Shown: positions 10,566 through 23,438 of the stretch, piece after piece
How the letters are laid out: the number at the start of each line of letters is the position of its first letter
Position numbering within the stretch: position 1 is the stretch's first letter
Source of the DNA: Gibbula magus
Lineage: Eukaryota; Mollusca; Gastropoda; Trochida; Trochidae
NCBI GenBank assembly: GCA_936450465.1
Contig: OW388289.1
Coordinates: forward strand, 74,946,593 to 75,010,592
Reading direction: 5' to 3'
DNA: 64,000 nt
The notes under the pieces: generated by a model
Seen by the model: the letters and a program-made list of their open reading frames with translations, nothing else
Told to the model about the DNA's origin: nothing
Database searches by the model: none
Made by a program: the position numbers and the translations under genes

Positions 10566-10838
10566 TTAGACAGATTCTGAGCCAATACACGCATTAGTGA
10601 CTGTCAGGTGTAACAGTGATGTTGTAAACAGAGTTCATCTTAGAAATCACATCAATGACAGTGTAACTTCAAGGCAGAGTTGGGAAGAGTATCGATAACT
10701 CATGTGTACGCTTTCTGAGATATCTTAAATGTGTCCAAGATGTATATAATAACATCACTTTCATCTTCCGTAATGTTACTGCAATCCTCAGTTTTGTCTG
10801 TCCATCTGTCCGAAAACCTCTTTTTCCAATCCATTACA

Positions 10839-11290
10839 GAAAAACTATTCATCTCATCCTTTCAATTTAACACTTGTCTTCTTCACCACTAGGAGAGGTG
10901 CAGTGCGAAATGTAAACCAAATTGGTGAATATTTGGCGAATTTTTTAATTTTTTAACTTGGTCATATTCTTAGCAATTTTTTGTCGGATTGAAAACTATT
11001 CATCTCATCCTTTCAATTTAGCACTTGTCTTCTTCACCATCAGGAGAGGTGCAGTGCGAAATTTCACAAAATTTGGTGAATATTTGAATTATTGTATTTT
11101 TTAACTTAGTCATAGTCGGAACTAGAATATTCGACCGATTTCAGAAAAACTATTTATCTCATCCATTTCAAATTAAGCACATCTCTTCTTCACCACTACG
11201 AGAGCTGCAGAGCGAAATTAACAGGAGTTGGTGAATTTTTGGTGAATTTTTTTTTTATTTTGGACTAAAATTTCTTGTCCTGCCCTTTTC
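10839..11290. repeat. Three tandem copies of a ~152-bp repeat
   Basis: The start of each unit, GAAAA(A)CTATT(C/T)ATCTCATCC, occurs at 10839, 10991 and 11144, giving periods of 152 and 153 bp. Each unit also contains a CTTCTTCACCA segment, an AGAG(G/C)TGCAG(T/A)GCGAAAT segment and a TTGGTGAAT segment. The third copy is the most diverged. No coding capacity is seen. Confidence 0.8.
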
Positions 11291-11299
11291 GCAAACAAT

Positions 11300-11840
11300 T
11301 CAATCTTAGCAAATACATCTAATATCTTATCAATCCGTAGGTGTGCAGACACCTCTCTCTATAAGTAAAATAAAAATTCAAACTTTAACAGTCGGGGGTA
11401 TTAGTGAACCCCGCTCACTTTTTTGCTTGTTTATTTTGATTTATTTTGAATGCAGACTCTTCTCTTCTTATTCTTGTTCAAATTGGTACAGTTTTCCATT
11501 GTTTTTCTTTTTCTTTTTTTTTTAAAAATCTTTAGTAATTAATGATTGACAATGATTTATATTTTTCTAACTGGTTTCCAATTTCTTCTTTAGGCTCAAT
11601 TCCTCTTTGCTCCTTTTCCTTACATACTCAGCAAAGTTTTCCTCAATAACCTTCAACTCACGTGATTACAGACTTAAGGTCTTCCACATACTGCAATGGC
11701 TGATGTCTTTCGATCCTAACTAACCAAAAATATTTGAAGGATGACAATTTTTCTTATATCGTTGAAATTATACGCCACCTTTAACTCTTGCAGAAAGTCC
11801 AGCTTTCCGACATCGTAAAATTTCAATCCGCAGACACGTT
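11300..11840. other. Unassigned AT-rich sequence
   Basis: I see nothing recognisable here apart from a T-rich run near 11505-11524. Confidence 0.3.
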
Positions 11841-11880
11841 GAAATGGGTTGGAATGGCTGGGACGTCAGCTTCATTTTTG

Positions 11881-12098
11881 GATAAACCGAGAGTTTGAAG
11901 GGTTGATTCCCTGCACCTCACAAAGACATGAGTTACAAAGATTTTTGGTGTTTCCTTGGGCAGGCATCTTCCGCACGCAATCGGGCCATATATGCACTTT
12001 TAGAAAATGCACACTGACCCTTGCGACAACTCGTAGGGATTTGAGCATACCCCTTCGTGGCGTGAAGTCTTGCGCAGTATATACGTATCTTCATTATT
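11881..12098 (+). repeat. tRNA-like SINE copy 1
   Basis: Its head (GATAAACCGAGAGTTTGAAG) matches 37490-37500 and onward, and GGTTGATTCC at 11901-11910 resembles a tRNA B box. A TGGTGTT(A/T)CC block is shared with the second copy. The 3' end is a degenerate TATATACGTATCTTCATTATTAT tail, comparable to the tail of copy 2. It runs directly into the next element. Confidence 0.45.
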
Positions 12099-12658
12099 AT
12101 CCCCCGCCACGAAGTGGAAGGGGGATATAGGTTTTGGCTCCGTCTGTCCGTCCGTCCATCCGAGTTAAAGGGGACAGTTTTTCTCAGAAACCGTTTATGA
12201 TAAGATTACCAAATTTGGTGTGTTGCTCGAGCACATGTATACCTTTATGGAGTTTGAAAATGGGAAGCATGCAATTATTTTTTTCCGGAGTTAATGCCCT
12301 TGTTCCGTATTTTTTTTACTTTGTTCACGGTTTCTCCAAAGGGGACAGCTTTTCTCAGAAACTGTTTAAGATAGGATTACTGAATTTGGTTTGATGCTTG
12401 TGAGCATAAATACCTTGATGGAGTTCGAAAATGAGAACTCAGAACCTGTTTCAAATAGGAGAACCAAATTCGTTGTGTGGCTTGAGGGTTTAAAAATTAG
12501 AACCGTGTGATTCAGGTATCTTCAAAGGGGATAACTTTTCATTGAAAATCAGTTGTGTGGCTTGAGGGTGTACCTTGATGGAATGAAAATGTGAACTGCA
12601 CAATTATCTCTTCTCGAATTATTGCCCTTGTTACAATTTCTTGGGTCTGGCGGGGGAT
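12098..12658. mobile_element. Dispersed element with ATCCCCCGCCA inverted ends
   Basis: The left end (12099-12109) is ATCCCCCGCCA and the right end (12648-12658) is its exact complement. The left end also folds on itself: TATCCCCC...CCAC-GAA-GTGG...GGGGGATA at 12098-12127. A CCGT-rich run (12141-12163) follows. Two tandem units begin GGGGACAG at about 12170 and 12341 (171-bp period), with a third weaker unit near 12523. Similar CCCGCCACGAAGTGG/CCGTCCGTCC repeats are familiar to me from mollusc genomes. No transposase is encoded, so it would be non-autonomous. No clear target duplication is visible. Confidence 0.55.
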
Positions 12659-13348
12659 GTTGATGACTATGTATTCTTGTTATTATTACAGAGAATTTGA
12701 AACAATGTTAACTTTGATATAGTAACCATTTTGTCAACAGCAATAGCATAAAACTTCCAAACAAGAAAATTCAACTGTCGATATATAAGAAACATTATAA
12801 GAAAAAAATAACCCTGTAAAAATCGGAACTGTTGCAATGTCGTTTACAAAACATCATCGTTCAGCGGGTGGGTGATGGAACATTGCTTTGTTTCCCGCAA
12901 CCTTTATGAACGTTAAGATCAAAATGAAATCCTTCATGGGTTTTTTAACATTGTTGTAGACCCTTAGGATTTCCGACTTGATGAGCACGTTGTCAACGGC
13001 TGTCGGCATTCTGTAATCCCACCCTACTCCTAATATACGATCAAAGTCTGCTCTGCGTCTGATAGTAAAGTACATACTGTCTTGGTGTTTGTTACCTTGT
13101 GTATCCTCATTTATTGCCAACTTTGCAAACTCGTTCTCAACAATTTGGAGTCGGATAGATACGAAGTATTAACCACTAAAAGTGAGAAAAATTATCCATG
13201 ACGTACCTGTATGACAACTACATACGGACATGGACTAAGCAAATACCATCAAAGTGTACACTTTTTGATGTGTTGATATCTAAGCTTCGAATAATACTTA
13301 GGTGGTATTACTTTGTTCTAGTGTTAAATTATCCGATTCGAATTAAAA
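12659..13348. other. Spacer with one unassigned minus-strand open frame
   Basis: A minus-strand frame open from about 13170 to 12854 reads, in part, YFTIRRRADFDRILGVGWDY and PTAVDNVLIKSEILRV. Its composition looks protein-like, but I do not recognise a family. It has no ATG near its upstream end; a TTG precedes AINEDT. It could be an exon or transposon fragment, or chance. The rest shows nothing. Confidence 0.25.

Positions 13349-13430
<82 letters not shown>
13349..13430. repeat. (AC)n(AT)n compound microsatellite
   Basis: An uninterrupted CA/AC run of about 56 bp is followed by about 26 bp of AT. Frames through it encode only Thr-His repeats and are artefacts. Confidence 0.97.
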
Positions 13431-13589
13431 TCGTTTAGTTTCACGTAGAAAGTCGCCCTCTCCCTGTGTTCTCCCGAAAAATTCTAGACTACAGGTATAC
13501 AGGGCTTGCTATCAAAGAATTTGGGGAAAATCAAATGTCTACCGAGAAAAATAAGTATTCACAATGTCATACATCAGAGTATCTATTAG

Positions 13590-15795
13590 ATTCCTGAATG
13601 TATTTGAAGCTCATAATGTATACATTATATATATCTACTCAATGTCAATATGTGTGTTATGATCACATGTATTTGTAATCGTTGACGATTTAATTTGTCT
13701 TTTATTAATTTATATTGTGATGTAGAGCTGTTTGAAGGCGCTGTAGGACGTATGTTCATATTATTTTTCTCACATTTGCCATTTAATATTAAAATTTATA
13801 CAATATACTGTTATGTTAATGAGTAAAATATCTCATTACCCAACCCGATAAGCCGTATCCATAGATAATCTTTATCCACATTGAAAGAAAATGGTGCGAC
13901 GTAGATAGCAACAGTGTTGTGGAAGATGTAGATTTGCAGGTCTCATGCGAATTTAAGAGTTCAGACAGCAAGATTTATAACCATTCCATTAATGTACCAT
14001 ATTAAAACCTTTACTCCGAGTGTTTAGGTACTGCTACACCAGTCGGATCACTTGAACAACTTTCAAACAGCCATTTTAATGTGAACACCTTAAAATGGCC
14101 AAACCATGGAAAATGAACTCGCGTTGGTTAACTGGACCATTTTTATTCGCTTTCGAACTCTCTTTATTGATTCGGAAATATAATTTAGCCATTGCTAACA
14201 CCTATTTATATTTTTGTGAGAGCACTTCATGTCAGTAAGAAAATCATGCTACAACACCTTTAAATTTCATACAACGTCAATAAGGTGTTGACGACATATA
14301 TATATATATATATATATATATACGGGAGTCGTTGATGGTCCCACTGGACCCCAGCATTCATCGATTGTCAAAACAAGTAACCCCAGAATGGGAGTAACGT
14401 TACACCTCACAGCGACACGTTTATCAGCCTCCTACACATCCCATACTTTGACAGGATAAACTCTGATAGCTTCAAAGATGTAATTCAGCTAAATAACTAC
14501 TTTATTAGACATCCCTATTCTTTATTTGTTAAACGACGCTCTTCTTTAATTCACATTCAAGCGAAAAATGATGTTAAGGATAATAAGACATTGCTTTTGT
14601 GAAACCAAACTACCAACTTTATGACACTGCAAAACAAGACCTGGTTACAGGGACATTACGTGTGCGCTTTTAGATTTGAGTCACATATGTCCAAAGCTAT
14701 TATGACTTTTGTATCGAGAAACACTCACATGTACGTTAGCTAAACATTATCATTTCACTTGTTTCGCACAGTAACACTATAGTGGCTAAAGGTAGTGATT
14801 TTGATTGCGCATTCCAAATAGTCACACGTAATTTGTAAACAGATAGGTTTAGTAGGTCATATAATTAGTATACATATAGTTGGGATGTGGTATTTCAGCT
14901 TCTTAGCTTGTATATAGGCACTCAGTGTGATAATTTGAACGTTGTAACATATAACATAATACAAGTTTATGAGCATATTCCTGCCAGTTTAATGTCCTTC
15001 AGATACCCAAATCCCAGATTTTGCATTCGTGTCACCCGAGATATGTGCTACTTAACTGATTAAGCTGAATCAAACCTCAGTAATAGCCTAGTGCTTACTG
15101 CTGCATTGAGTACACGAATAAGGACAAATACGTAAATGTTGTGCTGACAATATAGATTAATAACATCAACTAACATTTTTCCATAAGAATATTCTGCGTT
15201 GGACCATGTACAAATACATCGCAAGATGAAAACTTAGAATATTCTGTAAACATTAAGAACAAAAATAAACAAACTAAAACATGTATTTTGAGAAACAGAT
15301 CACGAAAGAGAGGCCAGACCAATATCGCTTGACCTTATCAAGTATAAAGAAGCATGTGTACTCCAGCTCTAGTGTCCTCTCCAAGGGATAGTTGGCTGAA
15401 GGCTAGGGTTTATCAAGTTATCCGAGGGCTCTGTTTAACCAGATAACCATTAGGTGAAGCTGTATCGAATCAGATTGCTTCACTTGGCTCCAATACCTCA
15501 CTGACACTGAGGGATATGTATGTACAATAACAAAGGATGGCAGTAGCAACATTAACATTGCCTCCCGAGAAAAGGATGGAAAGTTCAATTACATGTAAGT
15601 AGCATGGACATGCCTATTTAATGAAGTTGAAAGGCCAAACGCCTACTGAGAGCATAACGAAGGGGCTGGAATGAGGAGAACGAGTTTGGTTTCTGGATCA
15701 CATGACACAGAATGTTTTCAGAAAAGTAGGTCTGAAACGAGAAGGTCAACGGCAATTTGAAAGCGTACATGTACTTACATAATGTTTACCAAAAT
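13590..15795 (-). repeat. Partial copy F of the macrorepeat
   Basis: This aligns to copy A from about 22200 to 24240. Shared landmarks are the TGAATGTAT..GAAGCT block, the GGGAGTAACGTTACACCTCAC block (14391 onward), and the block running through the CCAAGGGATAGTTGGCTGAAG landmark (15380-15400). Orientation is as copy A. It stops at about 15795, close to the same point of the unit where copy B begins (39106). A TA microsatellite has expanded within it at 14296-14322. Confidence 0.8.
14296..14322. repeat. (TA)n expansion inside copy F
   Basis: Other copies read GACATACGGGAG or GACATGCGGGAG at this point. Here about 27 bp of alternating AT is inserted between GAC and CGGGAG. Confidence 0.9.
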
Positions 15796-16640
15796 ATTTG
15801 ATTTAAACATATTTTATTCCATGTAAATTACATACGGCTGGATTGGGAAACAAGCAACATGCTTATATTAATCCCTCTCCAGTAAACATAAAATACATTT
15901 CTTAACTTATATAAAATTACATTAACGTATTACATCAACAAAAACATCTTGATCCGAGTAGGAATAACATTTGCAAATAAATGGTAAATTATTTAATTAT
16001 ATACTGTAACGTTCATAAGCATAGTGATACTGTCAAGCAGAATGATGGTATTCTAGTTTTTAAAAGAGAATCTATTTGAATCATTAATAACAAGATGAAC
16101 AGATTTCAAAATATTCATATTTGAGTTTGATGAACAGTTAGAGTTTCCATACATTATAGATTTTAGATCAAATTCAATTTTCACATAAATAATCGTTTGT
16201 GTTCCTAAATACTATCAAGTCATTTGACAACACAGTAAACTCGTTTTCACTAAGGTAAATTACGAGAAAAGATCTTTAATGACTAGAAAAATATATTTCA
16301 TAATTTTCACACTTAAACTTACTGAATAACAGAATTTTCATCGTTTAGGGGTTATGATGTAAAGCATACACACTTTTTGTCTAGTCACAAACGTAAAAGT
16401 TTACTTTCAACTTCTTCAGGACATCTAAATCACATTTATTTGTTACTACCAGCCTGGTCGAAAACCGGACAATTTAAAACTTTTAAACAAGCTGCATTTT
16501 GCCACAATATGAATCAATGTGTTATTAGCATACAGCTACGTTATTCAGCTTTCTTTTGAACCATTCATTTCTCAAATATCTTTGATACTTAAAAAGTTAT
16601 TAAGAAAAGAAATGAGGTAACGTTTCTTTTGGCGTTTAGT
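15796..16640. other. Unassigned sequence between copies F and A
   Basis: This AT-rich stretch does not align by eye to any part of copies B-D. No gene is visible. Confidence 0.35.
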
Positions 16641-18066
16641 GTATCTAAATATGATACGTCGCTGAACACAATATTTTTCAATATCATCTCAGCATTTTTG
16701 CCACTTTCTCAGTCTTTAAAAACTGAAATTGATGTTTTCAATTACCGGTTTTTAGAAGGAGCTTTAGTTTAAAAAAGAAAATTTCGTGAAAACAGATTAT
16801 TTAATCATGTTTGCTCTAAATGGAATATAAATCACTAGGTAACTCAGCGCAGTTATGCAAATCTTCTAAAAACTAGATGGTAAAGGTCGTACAAGATAAT
16901 TCAACGAGGATTGTTGATCATAAACGGATAGCTTAGTATGTACATTGTATGATTTCCATTCCAACAAGACTTAACAGTATCTTCTGATGCTGCATGATGC
17001 ATGAGCAACTTTGCTCAATAAAATCTGTTTTCTGATACGAAACTCATTAGCCAAGATTGGAAAGTTATTTCCTTCATGATTAACACTTGTGATGTGATTA
17101 TTATCTAAATGAGACGAACTGTTGCAGCTATTGAGAGCATATAAGAGGACCAGTGAACAGGTGGTAGTCATATTGAGAGATATTGAGACCTATTAACTGT
17201 CCCCTCGGGACCTGTCATTTCGTCCTGTATGTTTTCCCATTCTGAGCAATCAAACCCAGCACACATTCTGTTCGAGAAAACAAAGGGTTTAATTCCACTG
17301 AAATTGTACACATCAACACAAATTGGTATAAATTTAAAACTACAAATCCTCTTAAGGATGGGATGAGCCTTGCGCTGTGAGGCAGCATATCAGGAGCTCT
17401 CCACTCTCCACTGTTTCTTGATAAGTTGTGCTGCATGCACAGTCAAGAAAATAGACATGTATATAATTAACAACATTTCGATCACTATACATGTGAAAGT
17501 AGAGGCTTATACATACTATAAAGGAAATCAAATAAAATTGACAGTCACACTATTTTAACGTCATTTTACGACAGCTTGCACGTCGTTGCCATCAGCTATA
17601 TTCGTGAGTGTTATTCCAAATTACATAAATATCTCAAACTTGTGATGAATTTCCTTGTATGATTAACTGAAAGTTGTTCTTTCTCTATGCACTCTTAGAC
17701 TGATAGTTTATTAAATAATAATTACACTCTAGGTAGTTATATTAATGTACACTTAAATTGATCAAAACTGCCGTGACGTCAGGTTTTTATGTTTATGAAG
17801 GTTAATTAAAAAATGAGGTTGAAATGATGAAAAACGTTTAGTGACCGTTTATTTTTATAACTGAAGGTTTTTTTTCATGCACCTGCGCACATTGTATTAC
17901 ATTTAACGATATCTAAATTATGTGTGTAAATCCTGTTGAATATGCGAAAAACGATGATATAAATTATGATTTTTCTTCAAAAACTGCTTAATTGAATTGT
18001 GTTTCTCATAACACAGTCATTGGTTTTCAAAATATAAACTTGCTATACGTGTATGTATACTATATA

Positions 18067-18194
18067 TGTATCTAAACTGATTCTGAGTTTATTCACTGAA
18101 AGCGCATGTTTCATTGATATATTTATGTCATGTATCTAAACTGATTCTGAGTTTATTCACTGAAAGCGCATGTTTCATTGATATATTTATGTCA
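18067..18194. repeat. Perfect 64-bp tandem duplication
   Basis: Positions 18067-18130 and 18131-18194 are identical 64-mers beginning TGTATCTAAACTGATTCTGA. Copies B-D have only diverged relatives of this segment. The perfect identity suggests a recent local duplication. Confidence 0.95.
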
Positions 18195-21100
18195 TGTCGA
18201 ACAAAATTTTAGAATTTAAAAAATGTCACATGTCATCAGAAAGAAAATGTAACTGTCTACATAAAAACGGAAAATCAACATGCAAGCATCATGTGTTATG
18301 TTTTTTAATGGAATGGGATGCAATTGGACTTGTACACAATTAAGTTAGTAATATCATTCATACAGGTTCTGCAGAAGAAGCAGATTAACCCTTATCTCAA
18401 AGTCTATAACGCATTTTTACCCGTTATGATGTTTAAACAATCGAATTCATCAACATTTCTTTGTAAGATGTAGTTTTAGAACATTATTAAACTACAAAGG
18501 TGGTTATTGGTCACTTAAACAATCCTCCTCAAAGAAGTGACCGTATGTAGAATGTTATGACTTAATTAACGTCTGTTTACCTAGAATGTCACTTTAAGTG
18601 ACCTTTAACGCTTTCAACAAATGAACCCCACCTATACCAGAAACTACTTAGCTTGATCTATATTTCGGAAACAGTGTCAGCGATATTGTCTCCGAAAATG
18701 AAGACAAGTATAATTTGAAATTTTGCATGAGTTTCTTTTGCATGACCAAAAGTGTGTCTTTCCCTGAAAACAACTTTACTACAACTTTAAAAGGTGCCAT
18801 GAAGCACAAATCATAGGAAATAGATGGAAAACGAATTATTTAATACAAATTTTTCACTTACAAATTAAAAACATGTCATATTTCCATGATATGAATAATA
18901 GGGATGAAACGGTATGCCTATGCCACGGTTTGGTACGTATTGCGATACAGAGCTCCCGGTTCGGTAAATTTCGGTTCGGTTTTTCAATAGTTCAACACCA
19001 TCTATCAACAATAAAAATAACAGATGAACTGCACAAATAATTTAAATTGTTGAAATAGTCGACTCGAAAACATTCAAATAACTCAAAATACAGCTAGATT
19101 AAACCATGGACACTCAAAGAACAAACACTGCATGTCATCTTGTAATCAAATTGACTTATCACATATTGAAATCCTGAGTCAACACTCATCGAGGTGAGTC
19201 AATTTAATTTTTTAGAATTCAAAGGTTCAATCGGACTTTACATCTTATTTGTAATTTCATCTAAAATTACTAGACAGTAAAATAACAATATTCAATCAAT
19301 TTTAAACTTGAACACAGGAAAGTAAGTGATATATAAGTTATTTAAGTAATTAATTACGCTGTTCTTATTTTGTTTTGAAATATTGGAAGGAATGTTTATT
19401 TACTATGTATAACCATGTCTTTGTTACTTATTAAGATGTTTGTTGCTGCGGACCACATATGCAGCCAGGGTGGAATTTACGTATTGATCGTCAGTGACTT
19501 TAGACCCTTTGACATCCATACGACAAAAGTTTGCGGCGAAGTTCCCTGATTCATGAAAAAGTTCACATTTTCTGAAACAGAAATCAAAAACTAAATAATG
19601 TGGTAATGTGGTTGTAATAATAATTCCACTAGTTCGTAGAGTCTCTGTTCATGACCCGATAAATTTGCATAAGTTAACCCAGCCCCCGGATGTAACAATG
19701 TTTTACGATTAAAATCTCTGTGAGTAAATTTTGATTTTGATTATAACTTATACATATATGAAAAATATCCTACCATTATCACAACATATGATCATGTATT
19801 AGTTTACATTCTACGTAAGAAATGTGTTTGACTTGACATGGACCGACTTTCCGATATGCGAAGTTGAAGTACAGCTGTGAAACATAACAGTCACCCCATT
19901 TCGCTAAAACATAAATTACAAATTAACAAGTCTCGTATATGTAAAATAATTGAATAAATACAATTGCTAAATGATTCATGTTCGTTATTTTAAAGTTTTC
20001 ATTTGAAATTTGATAGAACTTATACCCGTTTTCAAACGAAATCATAGATAGGCATTTCAGTTTGCATTCATTGCAAATGGATGGCACTGTGTCGTCTTGG
20101 TTTTGTCACACAATATTTTGGTCTGATATAAAATAAATGAATGTACGTTATAACATCCGTGAAATTAACAAGAATAACAAACAAATACATTTCAAAGAAT
20201 AAATGTGAACAAATCGGCGAATTCACAGTTTAGGGTCAAACGAAACACTGTTGGTCACATGATCAATTTTGTACAGTCGAGTTAATCATATAACATTGCT
20301 GACATCAACGACAACGCTACCTAACAGAAATTTTGATTGTATTTTTTCAACTTTTAAAGATGACAATTACATAAAATCTTCAACAGACATTTGTTGATTT
20401 GAACAAATCTGTAATCTGCGAAGGAAATGCATAACAATGACAAGCGATGAATGTTTGTTGACTGTCATGTTTCACGATATCGATGAATATTTGACGTTGA
20501 AATATATAAAAACTGTAATGCCATATGCTCATATTTGGAACACAGAAAAATGAATAGATATTTTCTTTTTTCTAAATTTTATTACGATTGATGCATTATT
20601 TTAGAAGTATTGCATTGTTCATTGAATAAAATCCATTGTTACAAATGATTACAAATGATTACAATTACAAAATGGTGTTACAATTAGGCTGCATAACTAA
20701 GTATTAACAACATAATTTGAGTTTGAAAATGTAATACGATTTTAGAACTACTGTACTATTTTATTTTTTTCATACACAAGTGTAAAACTTATTGATATTA
20801 GAAAAATGTAGTATTAATTAATAATTTATTATGACAATAATAAGTTATAAAACAATGTGACTCATCCATTTTTAAATTAAAAAAAAATACTATGTTAATA
20901 ACTAAGGAGAAAAAAAACTTAATTGTTACAATTTAACAAATCTGACGCTCTCTGCCAGAAATGATGTGACACATATCAACCAATCGGTATGACTGTACTA
21001 CGACAACCCAATGATGTGTCATTTTCTTTACCAATCACAAAGGTAGTTACTTCTCAATTAGTTCTAGTCTAAATAAAGAAAAAGTTTTCCAATTTGGAAA

Positions 21101-23138
21101 AAATCAAAACTGAACATTAACGATCATTGTCACCTGGCCTAGATTTTTAGGTCTGAAACATACAACTCCGGAATCAGTCGACCCCATTCTTTTAACCCGT
21201 AATTTTTAGTATCAACATGATAATTTATATCCTGTAATAAACGGTAACTTTCTGTCAAAATAGTCCAAAAGAATTACCACTGCGCTGTTCCGACATGTCC
21301 ACTCGAGTCATGACAATTTTGATCTATGTAGGGATGTCTTTTCTCGACATAAACACCTTTCTTGGACTTCATTTTGTTAACACATTATTACTGTATGACG
21401 TCATTAAAGCCAATAATAGCCTAGGCCTCTATCCAAAGATGATGATGATGATGGATATTTATAAAGCACCAGTGTCCACAGGCTCGTGCTGCATCTCATC
21501 TAAAGCAACGAGTTCTTAAAACGTGTGTAATATGAAAAAATATGTTTAAACGATGTAAATTTAGTTTAATTGGCTTCTGAAGGCATGCTGTAGAGTCTGT
21601 TTCAGTCTTATATGATATGTTCAATGATTTTTGATGTATCACTCCTCGATCTATATATCTTGCATTTGTAATGTGACTATCTTTTGTTTGTGAGTTTAGT
21701 TTAACATAGACATGACTTTCCCCCTGTGATGGAAACATTGTAAACAATATCGAATCAAAATGTTTACGTGTCTGTCCATACAGTGGGCGCTTATATTTTT
21801 ATCAAACATGTACAGATATGTTCAATGATTTTCGGATAAATAGTTCTGCTTTTCAAATAAGTCTTATTCATGCCGTCAATGGTAGTTAAATCCAATTTGT
21901 TATGTTTATTTCTTTGTTAAACTACTTTATCATGATTAATTTAGTCATAACTCACCATTATAACTCAATCACCTGTCTTCAATGATGTAAATATGGGCAG
22001 TTTGTTATTTACGAATACCTCTTTAGTTTCATCAACTACAGAATGAAGCCCTGGGGACATCTGCGGTTGAAATAACACTGTATATTGGTTGTGAGGTTAA
22101 ATTGATGGCATCATTTCTCAGTTGACAATAAACTGTGAAGTCTTAAATGGAAATAATCTCGCATCTAACCTGTTTGCCCCCCTTTAATTAGGATATACAT
22201 TTGTACGAATTCTTGAATGTATGAAGCTATTGCTATATACATTATACATATTGACTAATACCAATATGAATGTTATGTACAAAAATAATGTAACCGCTTG
22301 ACAAACCATTTTGTGTCTGATTAATTTATATCGTGATTTAGAAAGAGCTGTTTAAACTTCAGACAACGCAAACAAGGTTATGGCGACATGCGGGAGTTGT
22401 TAATAGCACCAGCATTCATGGGTTGTGGAAACAAGACTGAACTAACTACAGAATGGGAGTAACGTTACACCTCACAGTGACACGTTTATCAGCCTCCTAC
22501 ACAGTCTGACAACTCCAAACTTTAGCAACGTAAACTCTGATACTTTCACAGATCTAATTCATCTTCAATACTAATTTATTCGACATACTTCTTCTTAACA
22601 TTTTAAAGGACGCTCTTATTTGCTTGTCATACCAGCAGAAACTGATGTTAAGGAGAATAAAACATTGCTATTCTGAAAGCAAAACGTTGATCATGCACAA
22701 AGTCATCTCTAAACAACCAAGTTTAACGACACACCGTAAAATTAAACCTAGGTAGCAGTCGTTAAAGGGGCATTACGAGTGTTGTTTTAAATTTGAGTCA
22801 CATAACACAAACGTCATCTATGTACTTATCGAAAAATACTGACGACTGCTGAACATTATCATATAAATGATAACTAGGTTTGCAAGGTGACACTACAATG
22901 GTGAAAGGTTGTCATATGGATGACGTGATTCAACTATTCTGTGTACTTTTAGAAACAGGTAGTCGTTTTTGGAGTGTCAGTCTTTAGTAGGTCATATAAC
23001 TAGTATTCATGAAATTTGGACAATGTCAGCTACTATGCTTGTATAATATGGCCGTTGCTCGATGTTATTGATAACAATTCATTGTATTTGGGGATGAATG
23101 TTAAAGTCAAATGACATGAGTTGAACTTAATTCAGCAC

Positions 23139-23438
23139 TTCTTTGAGAGGCATTTTAGAAGCTGGTATGATGAATAAGAACAAGTTCTATGGATAGTCAA
23201 CTTCTTTATTGATATGAGTGCGACGTTTCGATGCAGATACTAGCACCGTTATCAAGCAAGTGGTACATTATTCTGACAACCAGGAGAATATATACAATTA
23301 TGGTAATTATGTTTTTACATGTGATTGGATTGATGTACATAGTTGTAACAACATTGTTAAGGAGAGAATGGGTATACACAAGATATTAGGTTGATGTGAA
23401 GATGGACAATGAATATACTGAGGAAGCCAGATGAGCAG
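23139..23438. mobile_element. 300-bp insertion unique to copy A
   Basis: Copies B and C join directly TTCAGCAC to the ATTGGCACGTATC-like sequence, while copy A has exactly 300 bp between the two sides. The insert contains GCGACGTTTCGATGCAGATA, which I associate with dispersed invertebrate repeats. AGCAC precedes and AGCAG ends the insert, which may be a degenerate target duplication. The class is not assigned. Confidence 0.5.

Noticed and set aside
13198..13554. 118-residue open frame across 13349-13430
   Set aside because: The middle is a translated AC/AT microsatellite and the flanks show no domain.
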